Below, piece by piece: positions 26,444 to 35,067 of a stretch of 64,000 bases of DNA. The position numbers were made by a program, and so were the translations under genes. The stretch is from assembly GCF_948472415.1 (NCBI RefSeq), contig NZ_OX419519.1:5919001-5983000 (forward strand). Reading direction: 5' to 3'. The notes under the pieces are model-generated. The model searched no databases. It was not told where the DNA came from and saw only the letters and a list, made by a program, of their open reading frames with translations. The stretch's first letter is position 1, and the number at the start of each line of letters is the position of its first letter. Source of the DNA: Kitasatospora fiedleri. Lineage in GTDB: Bacteria > Actinomycetota > Actinomycetes > Streptomycetales > Streptomycetaceae.

Positions 26444-27813
26444 CCGACCCCGGGGCCGCGCCCCACGCCCCCGACCACGCCGCGGAGCGGTCCCGGCGGC
26501 GCGACCTCGCGGTGCGCGCCGCCGTCCGCGCCGGGCTGCTCGACCCGGACGACACGCCGCTGGCGGCCTTCCTCGACCTGCGGGGCATCGCGGACAGCGC
26601 CGCCGCCCTGCACGCCGCCTGGCCCGCCGGGGAGAGCGTCGAACACACCTTCGCGGCGAAGGCCAACAGCCTGGTGCCGGTGCTGCGCCTGCTGCGCGGG
26701 CACGGGCTGGGCTGCGAGGTGGCCAGCCCCGGCGAACTGGCGCAGGCCCTGGCCGCCGGGTTCGAGCCCCGGCAGTTGGTGCTCGACTCGCCCGCCAAGA
26801 CCCGCCCCGAACTGCGCGCGGCGCTCGCCGCCGGAGTCACCGTCAACATCGACAACTTCCAGGAGCTGGAGCGCGTCGACGCCCTGGTCGCCGACTCCGG
26901 AACCGCGTCCCGGATCGGGCTGCGGATCAACCCGCAGGTGGGGCTCGGCAGCATCGCCGCGATGTCGACGGCCGGCCGCGAGTCCAAGTTCGGCTTCGCG
27001 CTGGGCGACCCGGGCAACCGGGAGCGCATCGTCGGAGCCTTCCTGGCCCGGCCCTGGCTGCGCTGGCTGCACGTGCACGTCGGCTCCCAGGGCTGCCCGC
27101 CGGAGCTGTCCGCCGCCGGGGTCGCGGCCGTCGTCGCGCTGGCCGAGGAGATCGACCGCCGGGCCGGCGCCGCCCGCGTCGAGGGCGTCGACATCGGCGG
27201 CGGACTGCCCGTCAACTTCGCCGACGACCGCGACGACCCGACCTTCGCCGACCAGGTCGCCGCCCTCCGCACCGGCGTCCCCGGCCTGTTCGGCGGCCGC
27301 TACCGGCTGGTCACCGAACTCGGCCGCTCCCTGCTGGCCAAGAACGGCTTCCTGGCCTCGCGGGTGGAGTACACCAAACGCTCCGGCGGCCGGGCGATCG
27401 CCCTCACCCACGCGGGCGTGCAGGTCGCCGCCCGCACCGTCTTCCTCCCCGACGCCTGGCCGCTGCGGGTGCTGCCCTACGACGCCGACGGCCGGCCGCG
27501 CCCCGCCGACGGGGGAGCGGACGGCACCGTGCCGCAGGACGTCGCCGGGCCGTGCTGCTTCGCCGGCGACCTGGTGGCCCGCGCCCGCGAACTGCCCCTG
27601 CTGGCACCGGGCGACCTGGTGGTGCTGCCCGACACCGGCGCCTACTACTTCTCCACCCCGTTCCACTACAACAGCCTGCCGCAGCCCGCCGTGCACGCCT
27701 ACCAGGTGGACGCCGACGGCGAGGTCCGCTTCACCCTGCTGCACCGGCAGGAGACCGTCGAGGACGTGGTCGCCCGCACCCTCGGCGAGGCCGCGGATGG
27801 GGCGGCGCGGTGA
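26440..27813 (+). CDS. LysA-like PLP-dependent decarboxylase (fold type III)
   Basis: A 457-residue member of the ornithine/DAP/arginine decarboxylase family. The PLP lysine is Lys74 in TFAAKANS; other landmarks are LGCEVASPGEL, ESKFGF, HVHVGSQ, the Gly-rich DIGGGLPVNF, and ELGRSLLAKNG. The substrate-specificity motif, CESGD in DAP decarboxylase, reads CCFAGD here (residues 372-377), and the C-terminal part is PFHYNSLPQPAVHAY. It is therefore unlikely to be the housekeeping LysA. Coupled to both GNAT and NagZ genes, it may act on DAP, D-amino acids or a related wall-derived product (inference). Confidence 0.88.
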   Translation: MTDPGAAPHAPDHAAERSRRRDLAVRAAVRAGLLDPDDTPLAAFLDLRGIADSAAALHAAWPAGESVEHTFAAKANSLVPVLRLLRGHGLGCEVASPGELAQALAAGFEPRQLVLDSPAKTRPELRAALAAGVTVNIDNFQELERVDALVADSGTASRIGLRINPQVGLGSIAAMSTAGRESKFGFALGDPGNRERIVGAFLARPWLRWLHVHVGSQGCPPELSAAGVAAVVALAEEIDRRAGAARVEGVDIGGGLPVNFADDRDDPTFADQVAALRTGVPGLFGGRYRLVTELGRSLLAKNGFLASRVEYTKRSGGRAIALTHAGVQVAARTVFLPDAWPLRVLPYDADGRPRPADGGADGTVPQDVAGPCCFAGDLVARARELPLLAPGDLVVLPDTGAYYFSTPFHYNSLPQPAVHAYQVDADGEVRFTLLHRQETVEDVVARTLGEAADGAAR

Positions 27814-29515
27814 GCGCGGCGGACGACCCGGCCCTGCTGCGGCTCGCCGACGGCGTGCTCCAACCCGGCTTCGACGGCCTGACCGCCCCCGACTGGGTCC
27901 GCCGCCGCCTGGCCGACGGCCTCGGCTCCGTCCTGCTGTTCGGCCGCAACTTCGCGCCCCCGCCCGGCGGCCGCGCGCAGGCCGCCGCCCTGGTCGGACA
28001 GCTGCGCGCCGAGCACCCGGACATCCTGGTCGCCGTCGACGAGGAGGGCGGCGACGTCACCCGGCTGGAGTGGGCGACCGGCTCCTCGTACCCCGGCAAC
28101 CTGGCGCTGGGCACCGTCGACGACGAGGACCTGACCCGGGCGGTGGCCCGCTCGATCGGCCGCGACCTGGCCGCGCTCGGCATCGACCTGGACTACGCGC
28201 CGGACGCCGACGTCAACTCCGACCCGCGCAACCCGGTGATCGGCGTGCGCTCCTTCGGCGCCGACCCGGCGCTGGTGGCCCGGCACACCGCCGCCTGGGT
28301 GCGCGGCCTCCAGGAGGGCGGCGCCGCCGCCTGCGCCAAGCACTTCCCCGGGCACGGCGACACGGTGGTCGACTCCCACCTCGGCCTGCCCACCGTCACC
28401 GCGGACCTCGCCGAACTGGAACGCGTCGCCCTGCCGCCGTTCCGGGCCGCGACGGCGGCCGGAGCCCGGGCCGTGATGACCGCGCACCTCCTGCTGCCCG
28501 CCCTCGACCCGGAGCACCCGGCGACGGTCAGCCCGCGCGTCCTCACCGGCCTGCTCCGCGAGCGGCTCGGCTTCGACGGGCTGGTGGTGACGGACGCCGT
28601 GGAGATGCGGGCGGTCGCCGACCGCTACGGCCACGCCGGCGCCGCGGTACGGGCGCTGGCGGCCGGCGCCGACCTGGTGTGCCTGGGGGACCGCGGCTCG
28701 GCCGCCGAGTACGACGCGCTGCGCTCCGCCGTGGCGCGGGCCGTCCGCACCGGGGACCTGCCCGAGGAACGCCTCGCCGAGGCCGCCGCCCGGGTCGCCG
28801 CCTTCGCCCGCTGGGCCCGCGACCTGCGCGCCGCCGCGCGGGGAGGACGGCGGACGGCACCGACCCGGGAGCCACTGGTGCGCGGCGAACGGCGCACGTC
28901 CGTGGGGCGGAGCGGAGTCCGGCCGGGGACCGCCCGGGGGTGCCGGTCGCGCCGGTCGCGCCGGACCTGCCGGAGCCCGGCGGGCGGGTGGCGGCGGGCG
29001 GTCCCGAGCCGGAAGGCGGCCCGGAGCACCCCGGCGGCCCGGAACTCGGCCTGCTCGCGGCCCGCCGCGCCCTGGCGGTGGCCCGGCCCACCGGCGTCCC
29101 GCCGCAGGGCGGGGGCGGGCCCTGCGTCGCCGAGTTCCGGCCGACGCCGACCATCGCGGTGGGCACGGTCACCGCCTGGGGCCTGGCGGAGCCGCTGGCC
29201 GCGCTCCTGCCGGGCACCGAGGTGCGGCAGGTGGGCCAGGAGGAGGCGGAGGACGACCCGGCCGGGGCGGTGGCCCGGCTCTGCGCCGCGGCCGAAGGCC
29301 GTCCGCTGGTGCTGGTGGTGCGGAACGCGCACCGGCACGCCTGGGCGGACGCGGCGGTCACCGCCCTGCTCGCCCGGCGGCCGGACGCCGTGGTGGTCGA
29401 GTTCGGCCTGCCGCAGTCGCCGCCCCGGGGCGGACTCCACCTGGCGCCGCACGGCGCGGCGCGGGTGTGCGCCGAGGCCGCGGCGGAGGCGGTGGCCGCG
29501 CACCTGGGCCGCTGA
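27810..29515 (+). pseudogene. nagZ: GH3 beta-N-acetylhexosaminidase NagZ, frame broken near 28938
   Basis: GTG 27810 overlaps the previous stop (GTGA). Residues 1 to about 350 are a GH3 domain: AVDEEGGDVTRLEW, the NagZ motif KHFPGHGDTVVDSHLGLP, and the nucleophile region GLVVTDAVEMRAV. The frame then changes at a G-run (28936-28940); adding one G restores a C-terminal domain running to 29515 (IAVGTVTAWGLAEPL, LVLVVRNAHRHAWADA). Two-domain GH3 proteins of this size are usual in actinobacteria. NagZ removes GlcNAc from GlcNAc-MurNAc-peptides. No signal peptide is seen, so cytoplasmic. Probably a sequencing deletion, not real loss. Confidence 0.88.
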
Positions 29516-29596
29516 CCGGAGGTCGGAAACCTTCCGGTGCACCGCCCGGGTCGGCAACCGGCACTGCGCCCCGGCGGTAGCAGACCAGTGGGGCCC

Positions 29597-29630
29597 GCGG
29601 CGGCGCACCCGGCACCGGGTGCGCCGCCGC
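29597..29630 (+). terminator. Strong hairpin after nagZ
   Basis: A 14-base perfect stem, GCGGCGGCGCACCC (29597-29610) with GGGTGCGCCGCCGC (29617-29630), and a 6-base loop. It lies 82 bases after the NagZ stop and separates the NagZ operon from the lysozyme gene. Confidence 0.8.
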
Positions 29631-29659
29631 TGGCCCATCCCCACCTGTGGAGAAGCGAA

Positions 29660-29674
29660 CTGACGAAGCGTCAG
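29660..29674. promoter_or_regulatory. Palindrome CTGACGAAGCGTCAG
   Basis: Perfect 6-base arms around AAG, about 165 bases upstream of the lysozyme ATG. It shares the core GACGAANCGTC with the palindrome at 16064-16078. Operator candidate. Confidence 0.4.
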
Positions 29675-29734
29675 AAGTGGTATTCCCGGCGGGTGTCGCA
29701 AGGTCGGCGGCATGTTGCGGGGGTGGAAATTTTT

Positions 29735-29755
29735 TGCCGGAGGTCTTGTCCGGCA
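29735..29755. promoter_or_regulatory. Inverted repeat TGCCGGA / TCCGGCA upstream of the lysozyme gene
   Basis: Seven-base arms with a 7-base spacer, directly after a T-tract and about 83 bases before the ATG. It is either an operator or a 5'-leader hairpin. Confidence 0.4.
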
Positions 29756-29837
29756 GGTCAATTTCCGCACTACTGTTCCCCGAGCCGGTGCACCCCCCTC
29801 TCGGCCCGGCCCCCCACACCCCCTCGCAGGAGCAGCC

Positions 29838-31216
29838 ATGCCGCGCAGCGCGCCGTCGTTCCTGAACCACCGGTCGGCCGTCCTGGCCGCCGCCCTCCTC
29901 CTCCCGCTGGGCGCCGCGGCCCTGAGCGCCCCCACCCCCGCGGCGGCCGCACCCCCGACCGCCGCGGCGGGCACGTCCGGGCCGGTCACCCACCCCGACG
30001 CCGACCACCTCGGCTCCACCCTCCCCGGCCGCGCCGCCGCCGGGACAACCGCCCGCCCGCTCACCGCCGAACCCGCCCGCTCCCCGGCCGCCCAGCCGTC
30101 CGCCGCCGCGTCCCCCGCCGCGCTGCCCGCCGCCGCGTCCCCCGCCGCGCTGCCCGCCGGTGCCGAACCGCTCGGCATCGACGTGGCCGCGTACGAGCCG
30201 AACGTCGACTGGGCCGCCACCGCGGCCGCCGGCGCCTCCTTCGCCTACGTCAAGGCCACCGAGGGCACCAGCTACACCAGCCCCACCTTCTCCTCCCAGT
30301 ACAACGGCTCGGCGCGGCCGGATTCCTGCGCGGCGCCTACCACTTCGCCCTGCCGGACCGCTCCGGCGGCAAGGCGCAGGCCGACTTCTTCGTCGACCAC
30401 GGCGGCACCTGGAGCGCCGACGGCACGACCCTGCCGCCCCTGCTGGACATCGAGTACAACCCGTACGGCGCCACCTGCTTCGGGCTGAGCACCTCGGCGA
30501 TGACCGCCTGGGTCCTGGACTTCGGCGCCGAGGTCAAGGCCCGCACCGGCCGCTACCCGAGCCTGTACACCACCACCGACTGGTGGCGCACCTGCACCGG
30601 CAACTCCGCCGCCGCGGCCGCCTACCCGCTGTTCGTCGCCAACTACACCGGCAGCGCCGCCCCCGCCCCCAACGGCTGGACCGGGCAGCAGATCTGGCAG
30701 TACGCCGACGCCGGTGTCTTCCCGGGCGACCAGGACGTCTTCAACGGCACCGCGGCCGAGCTCCGGGCCTTCGCCCTCGGCACCGGCACCGCCACCCCGC
30801 CCGCGCCCGCCGCCACCGCCTGGCCGCTCACCCAGCAGGGCGACAGCGGCACCCGGGTCAGCATCCTCCAGCACCTGCTGAACGCGCACGGCGCCGCCCT
30901 CACGGTGGACGGCCAGTTCGGCCCCGGCACCCGCAGCGCGGTCCTCTCCTACCAGAACGCCGCCGGGCTCGGCGCGGACGGCGCCGTCGGGTCGTCCACC
31001 TGGCAGTCCCTCACCGGCACGCTGCTCCAGGGCGCCTCGGGCAGCGCCGTCAAGGCCGCCCAGGTCGGACTGAACGCGCACGGCGCCGCGCTCACCGTGG
31101 ACGGCCAGTTCGGCCCCGGCACCCGCAGCGCCGCGCAGACCTACCAGAGCGCCCAGGGCCTGCCCGCCGACGGCGGCGTGCTCAAGCCGACCTGGCTGGC
31201 GCTGGTCGCCTCCTGA
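29838..31216 (+). pseudogene. Secreted GH25 lysozyme with two peptidoglycan-binding repeats, frameshifted near 30310
   Basis: ATG 29838 follows GCAGGAGCAGCC. A signal peptide (SAVLAAALLLPLGAAALSAP) and a long Ala/Pro linker precede the GH25 domain, which begins PLGIDVAAYEPNVDWAA. After YNGS the frame changes; one added base rejoins AAGFLRGAYHFALPD, DIEYNPYG, YTTTDWW and IWQYADAGVFPGDQD. Two PG_binding_1 repeats end the protein, each with the segment GAALTVDGQFGPGTRSA, about 64 residues apart. GH25 muramidases cut MurNAc-GlcNAc bonds; the binding repeats hold the enzyme on the wall. Likely an intact gene with one sequencing deletion. Confidence 0.88.
30878..31132 (+). repeat. Near-identical 63-base repeats inside the lysozyme gene
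   Basis: Bases 30878-30940 and 31070-31132 differ at about three positions and encode the cores of the two peptidoglycan-binding repeats, 192 bases (64 codons) apart. This points to a recent in-frame duplication or gene conversion. Confidence 0.8.
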
Positions 31217-31256
31217 CGGCGCGCCACCCGCCCGCGCCTCCGCACTCCCCACCTTT

Positions 31257-31298
31257 ACCCCCCCACCTCCACCCCCCCACCTCCACCCCCCCACCTCC
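31257..31298. repeat. Three exact copies of a C-rich 14-base unit
   Basis: The unit ACCCCCCCACCTCC occurs at 31257-31270, 31271-31284 and 31285-31298, with a partial copy after. It fills the gap between the lysozyme stop and the ribosome site of the next gene. Such G/C homopolymers are prone to slippage in replication and in sequencing. Confidence 0.9.
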
Positions 31299-31326
31299 AC
31301 CCCCCACCGAGAGGCAGGAAACGACG

Positions 31327-32312
31327 TTGCGCACCACCCGCCCCCCACGCACCACGCTGCGCGCCACCCCCGCGCGCCTCGCCGCCGCGCTGCTGGCCGC
31401 GCTGCTGACGCTCCTGGGCACCGCGCTGCCCGCCCACGCCGCCGCCCCCGCCTGGCCGGTGCTCGCCCAGGGCGCCGGCGGAAACGACGTCGCCAGCCTG
31501 CAGTTCCTGCTGCGCCAGCGCGGTCAGACCCTGGTCGCCGGCGGCTACTTCGACGCGCAGACCAAGAGCGCCGTCGTCGCCTTCCAGAGCGCCAACGGCC
31601 TGACCGCCGACGGCGTGGTGGCCCCAACACCTGGGCCAGGCTGGTCGTCACCGTCTCGCCCGGCGACACCCAGGACAACGCCGTCCGGGCCGTGCAGTTC
31701 CAGCTCCAGGAGATCGGCTACGACGTGCCCACCGACGGCGTGTTCGCCGGGGCCACCACCACCGCCGTGGACGACTTCAAGGCGGGCCGGCAGCTCACCG
31801 GCGGCAGCACCGTCGGCCTCACCACCTGGCAGTACCTGCTCGGCGCGCCCGCCGGCAGCGGCGGCGTCCACGGCGGCTACGCCTTCGTGGTGCCCAAGGG
31901 CGCCGTCTCCGGCGGCCGCGACGGCATCCTCCAGCCGCACCACGACTACCCGGCCGACGACATCCCGGTCGTCGAGTGGACCGACGCCTTCGCCGTCACC
32001 TCCGGCACCGCCCGCCAGAACGGCGGGGTGGACGACGCCTGCGGCTACGGCCTGGCCATCGACGGCGACGACGGCGTCACCTACCAGTACTGCCACCTCA
32101 ACAGCCGCCTGGTCGCCACCGGCACCCGCGTGACGCCCGGCCAACTCGTCGCCTACACCGGCAACACCGGCAACACCACCGGCCCGCACCTGCACTTCGG
32201 CATCTTCCGCGGCGGCGTCTCGGTCTGCCCGCAGCAGCTGCTCGCCGCGCTCTGGGACGGCACCACCCCGCCGTCCCCGCAGTCGCTGCCGACCACCGGC
32301 TGCTCCTACTGA
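31327..32312 (+). pseudogene. Secreted peptidoglycan-binding / M23-like metallopeptidase, frameshifted at 31622-31625
   Basis: Starts at TTG 31327 behind GGCAGGAAA, the only start in front of the signal peptide (LAAALLAALLTLLGTALPAHA). An N-terminal PG_binding_1 domain (GGNDVASLQFLLRQRGQTL) is followed by a C-run where one C appears missing; adding it gives VVAPNTWARLVV and a second binding-like repeat (VQFQLQEIGYDVPTDG). The C-terminal domain is M23-like: PHHDYPADD, HLNSRLVATGTRV, NTTGPHLHFGIF. M23 enzymes are zinc endopeptidases that cut wall cross-links. Second of three secreted wall enzymes in a row. Confidence 0.83.
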
Positions 32313-32370
32313 CCCGACGCCCCGCCCGCCCCGCCCCGCCCGCCCCGCCCCGACGAACAGGAAACCCCGC

Positions 32371-33965
32371 ATGCGCCTCCTCCCGCGCCGCCTCGCCCTG
32401 CCGGTGGCCGCCGCCCTGGCCGCCGCGCTGCTGGCCGTGGCCGCCCCCGGCGGCAGCGCGCCGCCCGCGTCCGCCGCCGCTTCCTCCGCGCTCACCGCCG
32501 ACCTCGACCGGCTGCTGGCCGACCCGCGACTGGCCGGCGCGACGGCCGCCGTGAAGGTGGTGGACACCGAGACGGGCGAGGTCCTGTACGCGCACGACTC
32601 CCAGCACCTGGTGCTGCCCGCCTCCACCATGAAGCTGGTCACCTCCGCCGCCGCCCTGGACGCCCTGGGCACCGGCTACCGCTTCGGCACGGACGTCCTG
32701 GCCACCGGCCGCAGCGACGCGGGCGTCCTGCGCGGCGACCTCGTCCTGCGCGGCGGCGGCGACCCGAGCCTGCTGAGCCAGGACCTCGACGCGCTGGCCC
32801 GGCAGGTCGCCGACAGCGGCGTGCGCCTGGTGACCGGCTCGCTGGGCTACGACGCCTCCCGCTACGACGACGTGCCACTGGGCAGCGGCTGGGCCTGGGA
32901 CGACGAGCCGTACTACTACAGCCCGCAGATCTCCGCGCTGACCCTCGCCGGCGACACCGACTACGACATGGGCACCCTCCAGGTGACCCTCACCCCGGGC
33001 GAGCCCGGCAAGCCCGCCGCCGTGCGGGTCGTCCCCGCCGACACCGGGTGAAGATCACCGGCAGCGTCACCACCGGCCCGGCCGGCGGCGACTACAGCGT
33101 CGACGTCACCCGCCGCCACGGTACCGGCGAGATCGTGCTCTCCGGCAGCCTGCCCGCCGACAACGGCCCCGACGACGAGTGGGTCACCGTCGACGACCCG
33201 GCCGAGGCCACCGCCCACGTCTTCGCCGCCGCGCTGGCCCGGCACGGCGTGCGCGTCCTGGGCCTGCCGGGCCGCGAACCGGCCGCCACCACCACCCCCG
33301 CGGGCGCCCGGCAGGTCGCCCACCACGACTCGGCGCCGCTCGGCGACCTGCTGGTGCCGTTCCTCAAACTCAGCAACAACGGCATCGCGGAACACCTGGT
33401 CAAGGAGCTGGGCCGGACCGGGGCCGGTCAGGGCAGCTGGCCCGCCGGCCTCGCCCGGATCGCCGACTTCCTGCACCGCAACGGCCTCGACACCACCCCG
33501 ACCCGCCAGGCGGACGGCTCCGGCCTGTCCCGCTACGACCTGGTCACCGCCGACCGCTACACCGCGCTGCTCACCTACGCGCGCACGCAGCCCTGGTTCG
33601 CCACCTGGTACGAGGCGCTGCCGATCGCGGGCAACCCCGACCGGATGGTCGGCGGGAGCCTGGCCACCCGTATGCAGGGCACCGCGGCGGCCGGGAACGT
33701 CCACGCCAAGACCGGCTCGATGAGCGGCGTCAACACCCTCGCCGGGTACGTCACTTCACCCGAGGGCCGCAAGCTCGCCTTCGCCGTCCTGGTCAACGAC
33801 TTCGTCGCGCCCAGCCCGCGCCCGGTCATCGACCAGATCGCCGTCCGGCTCGCGACGGGCCCCGCCCCGGCCGAACAGCCGCGCGCCCGGGTCGAACGCG
33901 GCGGCACCGGACAGCCGGACGAACCCGCGCCGCCGCGGGGCGTGCACGGCCGCACCTGGGACTGA
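32371..33965 (+). pseudogene. dacB: D-alanyl-D-alanine carboxypeptidase/endopeptidase (S13, DacB/PBP4), frameshifted at 33046-33048
   Basis: ATG 32371 starts a signal peptide and an S13 penicillin-binding protein. The active-site SxxK is STMK (residues 85-88); SNNGIAEHLVKELG gives SxN and HAKTGSMSGVNTLAG gives KTG. A GGGDP motif typical of the family is at about residue 128. At 33046-33048 the frame runs into TGA; adding one G to the GGG run joins PADTG to VKITGSV and leaves a single protein of about 530 residues. The tail after the KTG domain is Arg/Pro-rich. It removes terminal D-Ala or cuts cross-links outside the membrane. Apparent break is probably a sequencing deletion. Confidence 0.9.
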
Positions 33966-33971
33966 CCGTCC

Positions 33972-33998
33972 GCGGGGGCCGGCCGCACCGGCCCCCGC
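33972..33998 (+). terminator. Hairpin after dacB
   Basis: GCGGGGGCCGG (33972-33982) pairs with CCGGCCCCCGC (33988-33998) across a 5-base loop, 6 bases after the DacB stop and before the kinase gene. Confidence 0.75.
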
Positions 33999-34043
33999 TC
34001 CACCCGGACCACCACCCCCACCACGGAAGACAGGAACGCGCCG

Positions 34044-35061
34044 ATGCCCACCACCCCGACCACGTCCGTCCCGCTGGTGATCGGGGTGGACTCCGGAGGC
34101 ACCGGCACCCGCTGCGCGGTCGTCGGCCTGGACGGGCGCGTGCGGGCCCGCGGCCAGGGCCCCGGCGGCAACCTGCGGTCCAGCCCGGACCCGGCGGGAG
34201 CGCTGCGCCAGGCGCTGGAGGACGCACTGGGCGGCATCGACCGCCACCGGATCGCCGCCGGTCACCTGGCGTTCGCCGGAGCGGCCGGGGAGGACGGCAG
34301 CACCTACCGCGACATGGCCACCCGGGTCTGGCGGCAGGCCCGCCTGCCCGGTGCGCCCGCCGTCGGCGACGACCTCGCCGCAGCCGTCGCCGGGGCCACC
34401 GACCGCCCGACGCGCTGCTCCTGCTGTCCGGAACGGGGCGGTGGCCGCCCTGTACCGCGGCGGGGCCCGGATCGCCCGGCGCGACGGCTACGGCTGGCTG
34501 CTGGGCGACGAGGGCTCCGGCGTCTGGCTCGGCCGGCAGGCCGTCGTCCTCGCGCTCGCCGCCCTGGACGGCCGCGGACCGGCGACGGCCCTGCTGGACG
34601 TCCTGCCCCGGGCGCTCGGCGTCGACACCGGCGGAGCCGACGGCACCGGCACCGCACTGGCGCGGCGGATGGTCACCGCCGTGCACGCCGCCCCGCCCGC
34701 CGAACTCGCCCGCCTCGCCCCGCTGGTGGACGCCGTGGCCAGGAACGGGGACCGGATCGCCGACCGCATCGTCGCCGAGGGCGCCCAGCTGCTGCTGCGC
34801 ACCCTCGACTCGCTCGCCGACGCGGCCGGACCCGACTTCGCCGCCCTGCCGGTCGTCCTGGCCGGCGGCCTGCTCACCGGCACCACCCTGCTCGCCGACC
34901 GGGTCACGGCCGTCCTGCGGGACCGGGGCGCCGCCACCGTCCCGGCCCGGGACGGGGCGACCGGGGCGGCCGCCCTCGCCGCCCTCGCGCTGCGGGCCGG
35001 CGCGACGCCCGCCGAGGCCCGGCGGCTGCACCGGACGGTGGCGGGGCTGGAACCCGCCTGA
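34044..35061 (+). pseudogene. BadF/BadG/BcrA/BcrD-type amino-sugar kinase (MurK/NagK-like), two frameshifts
   Basis: ATG 34044. The N-terminal phosphate motif is GVDSGGTGTRCAVVG and the second part shows DGYGWLLGDEGSGVWLGRQA and VVLAGGLLTGTT, typical of the N-acetylglucosamine kinase branch of BadF ATPases. Two one-base deletions, at CCC 34406-34408 and GGGG 34435-34438, shift the frame within 33 bases; correcting both gives the continuous motif DALLLLSGTGAVAAL. Clostridium MurK, a related kinase, phosphorylates both MurNAc and GlcNAc, which would feed MurQ here (inference). About 340 residues when repaired; no signal peptide. Confidence 0.85.
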
Positions 35062-35067
35062 CCGCGG

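Larger units (their letters stand above)
29516..29837. promoter_or_regulatory. Intergenic region with terminator and inverted repeats before the lysozyme gene
   Basis: No gene. The gap holds a strong terminator (29597-29630), the palindrome CTGACGAAGCGTCAG (29660-29674), and a second inverted repeat TGCCGGA...TCCGGCA (29735-29755) next to a T-tract at 29730-29735. A half-site like the right side of a DasR dre box (CAGACCAGT, 29581-29589) is present but the left half is absent. The lysozyme promoter should lie between about 29640 and 29800. Confidence 0.5.

Noticed and set aside
26440..27813. Naming the PLP decarboxylase lysA
   Set aside because: The CESGD motif of DAP decarboxylase is not conserved and the operon is catabolic.
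29581..29589. CAGACCAGT as a DasR dre site
   Set aside because: Only the right half matches; the left half has almost no agreement with the known 16-base consensus.
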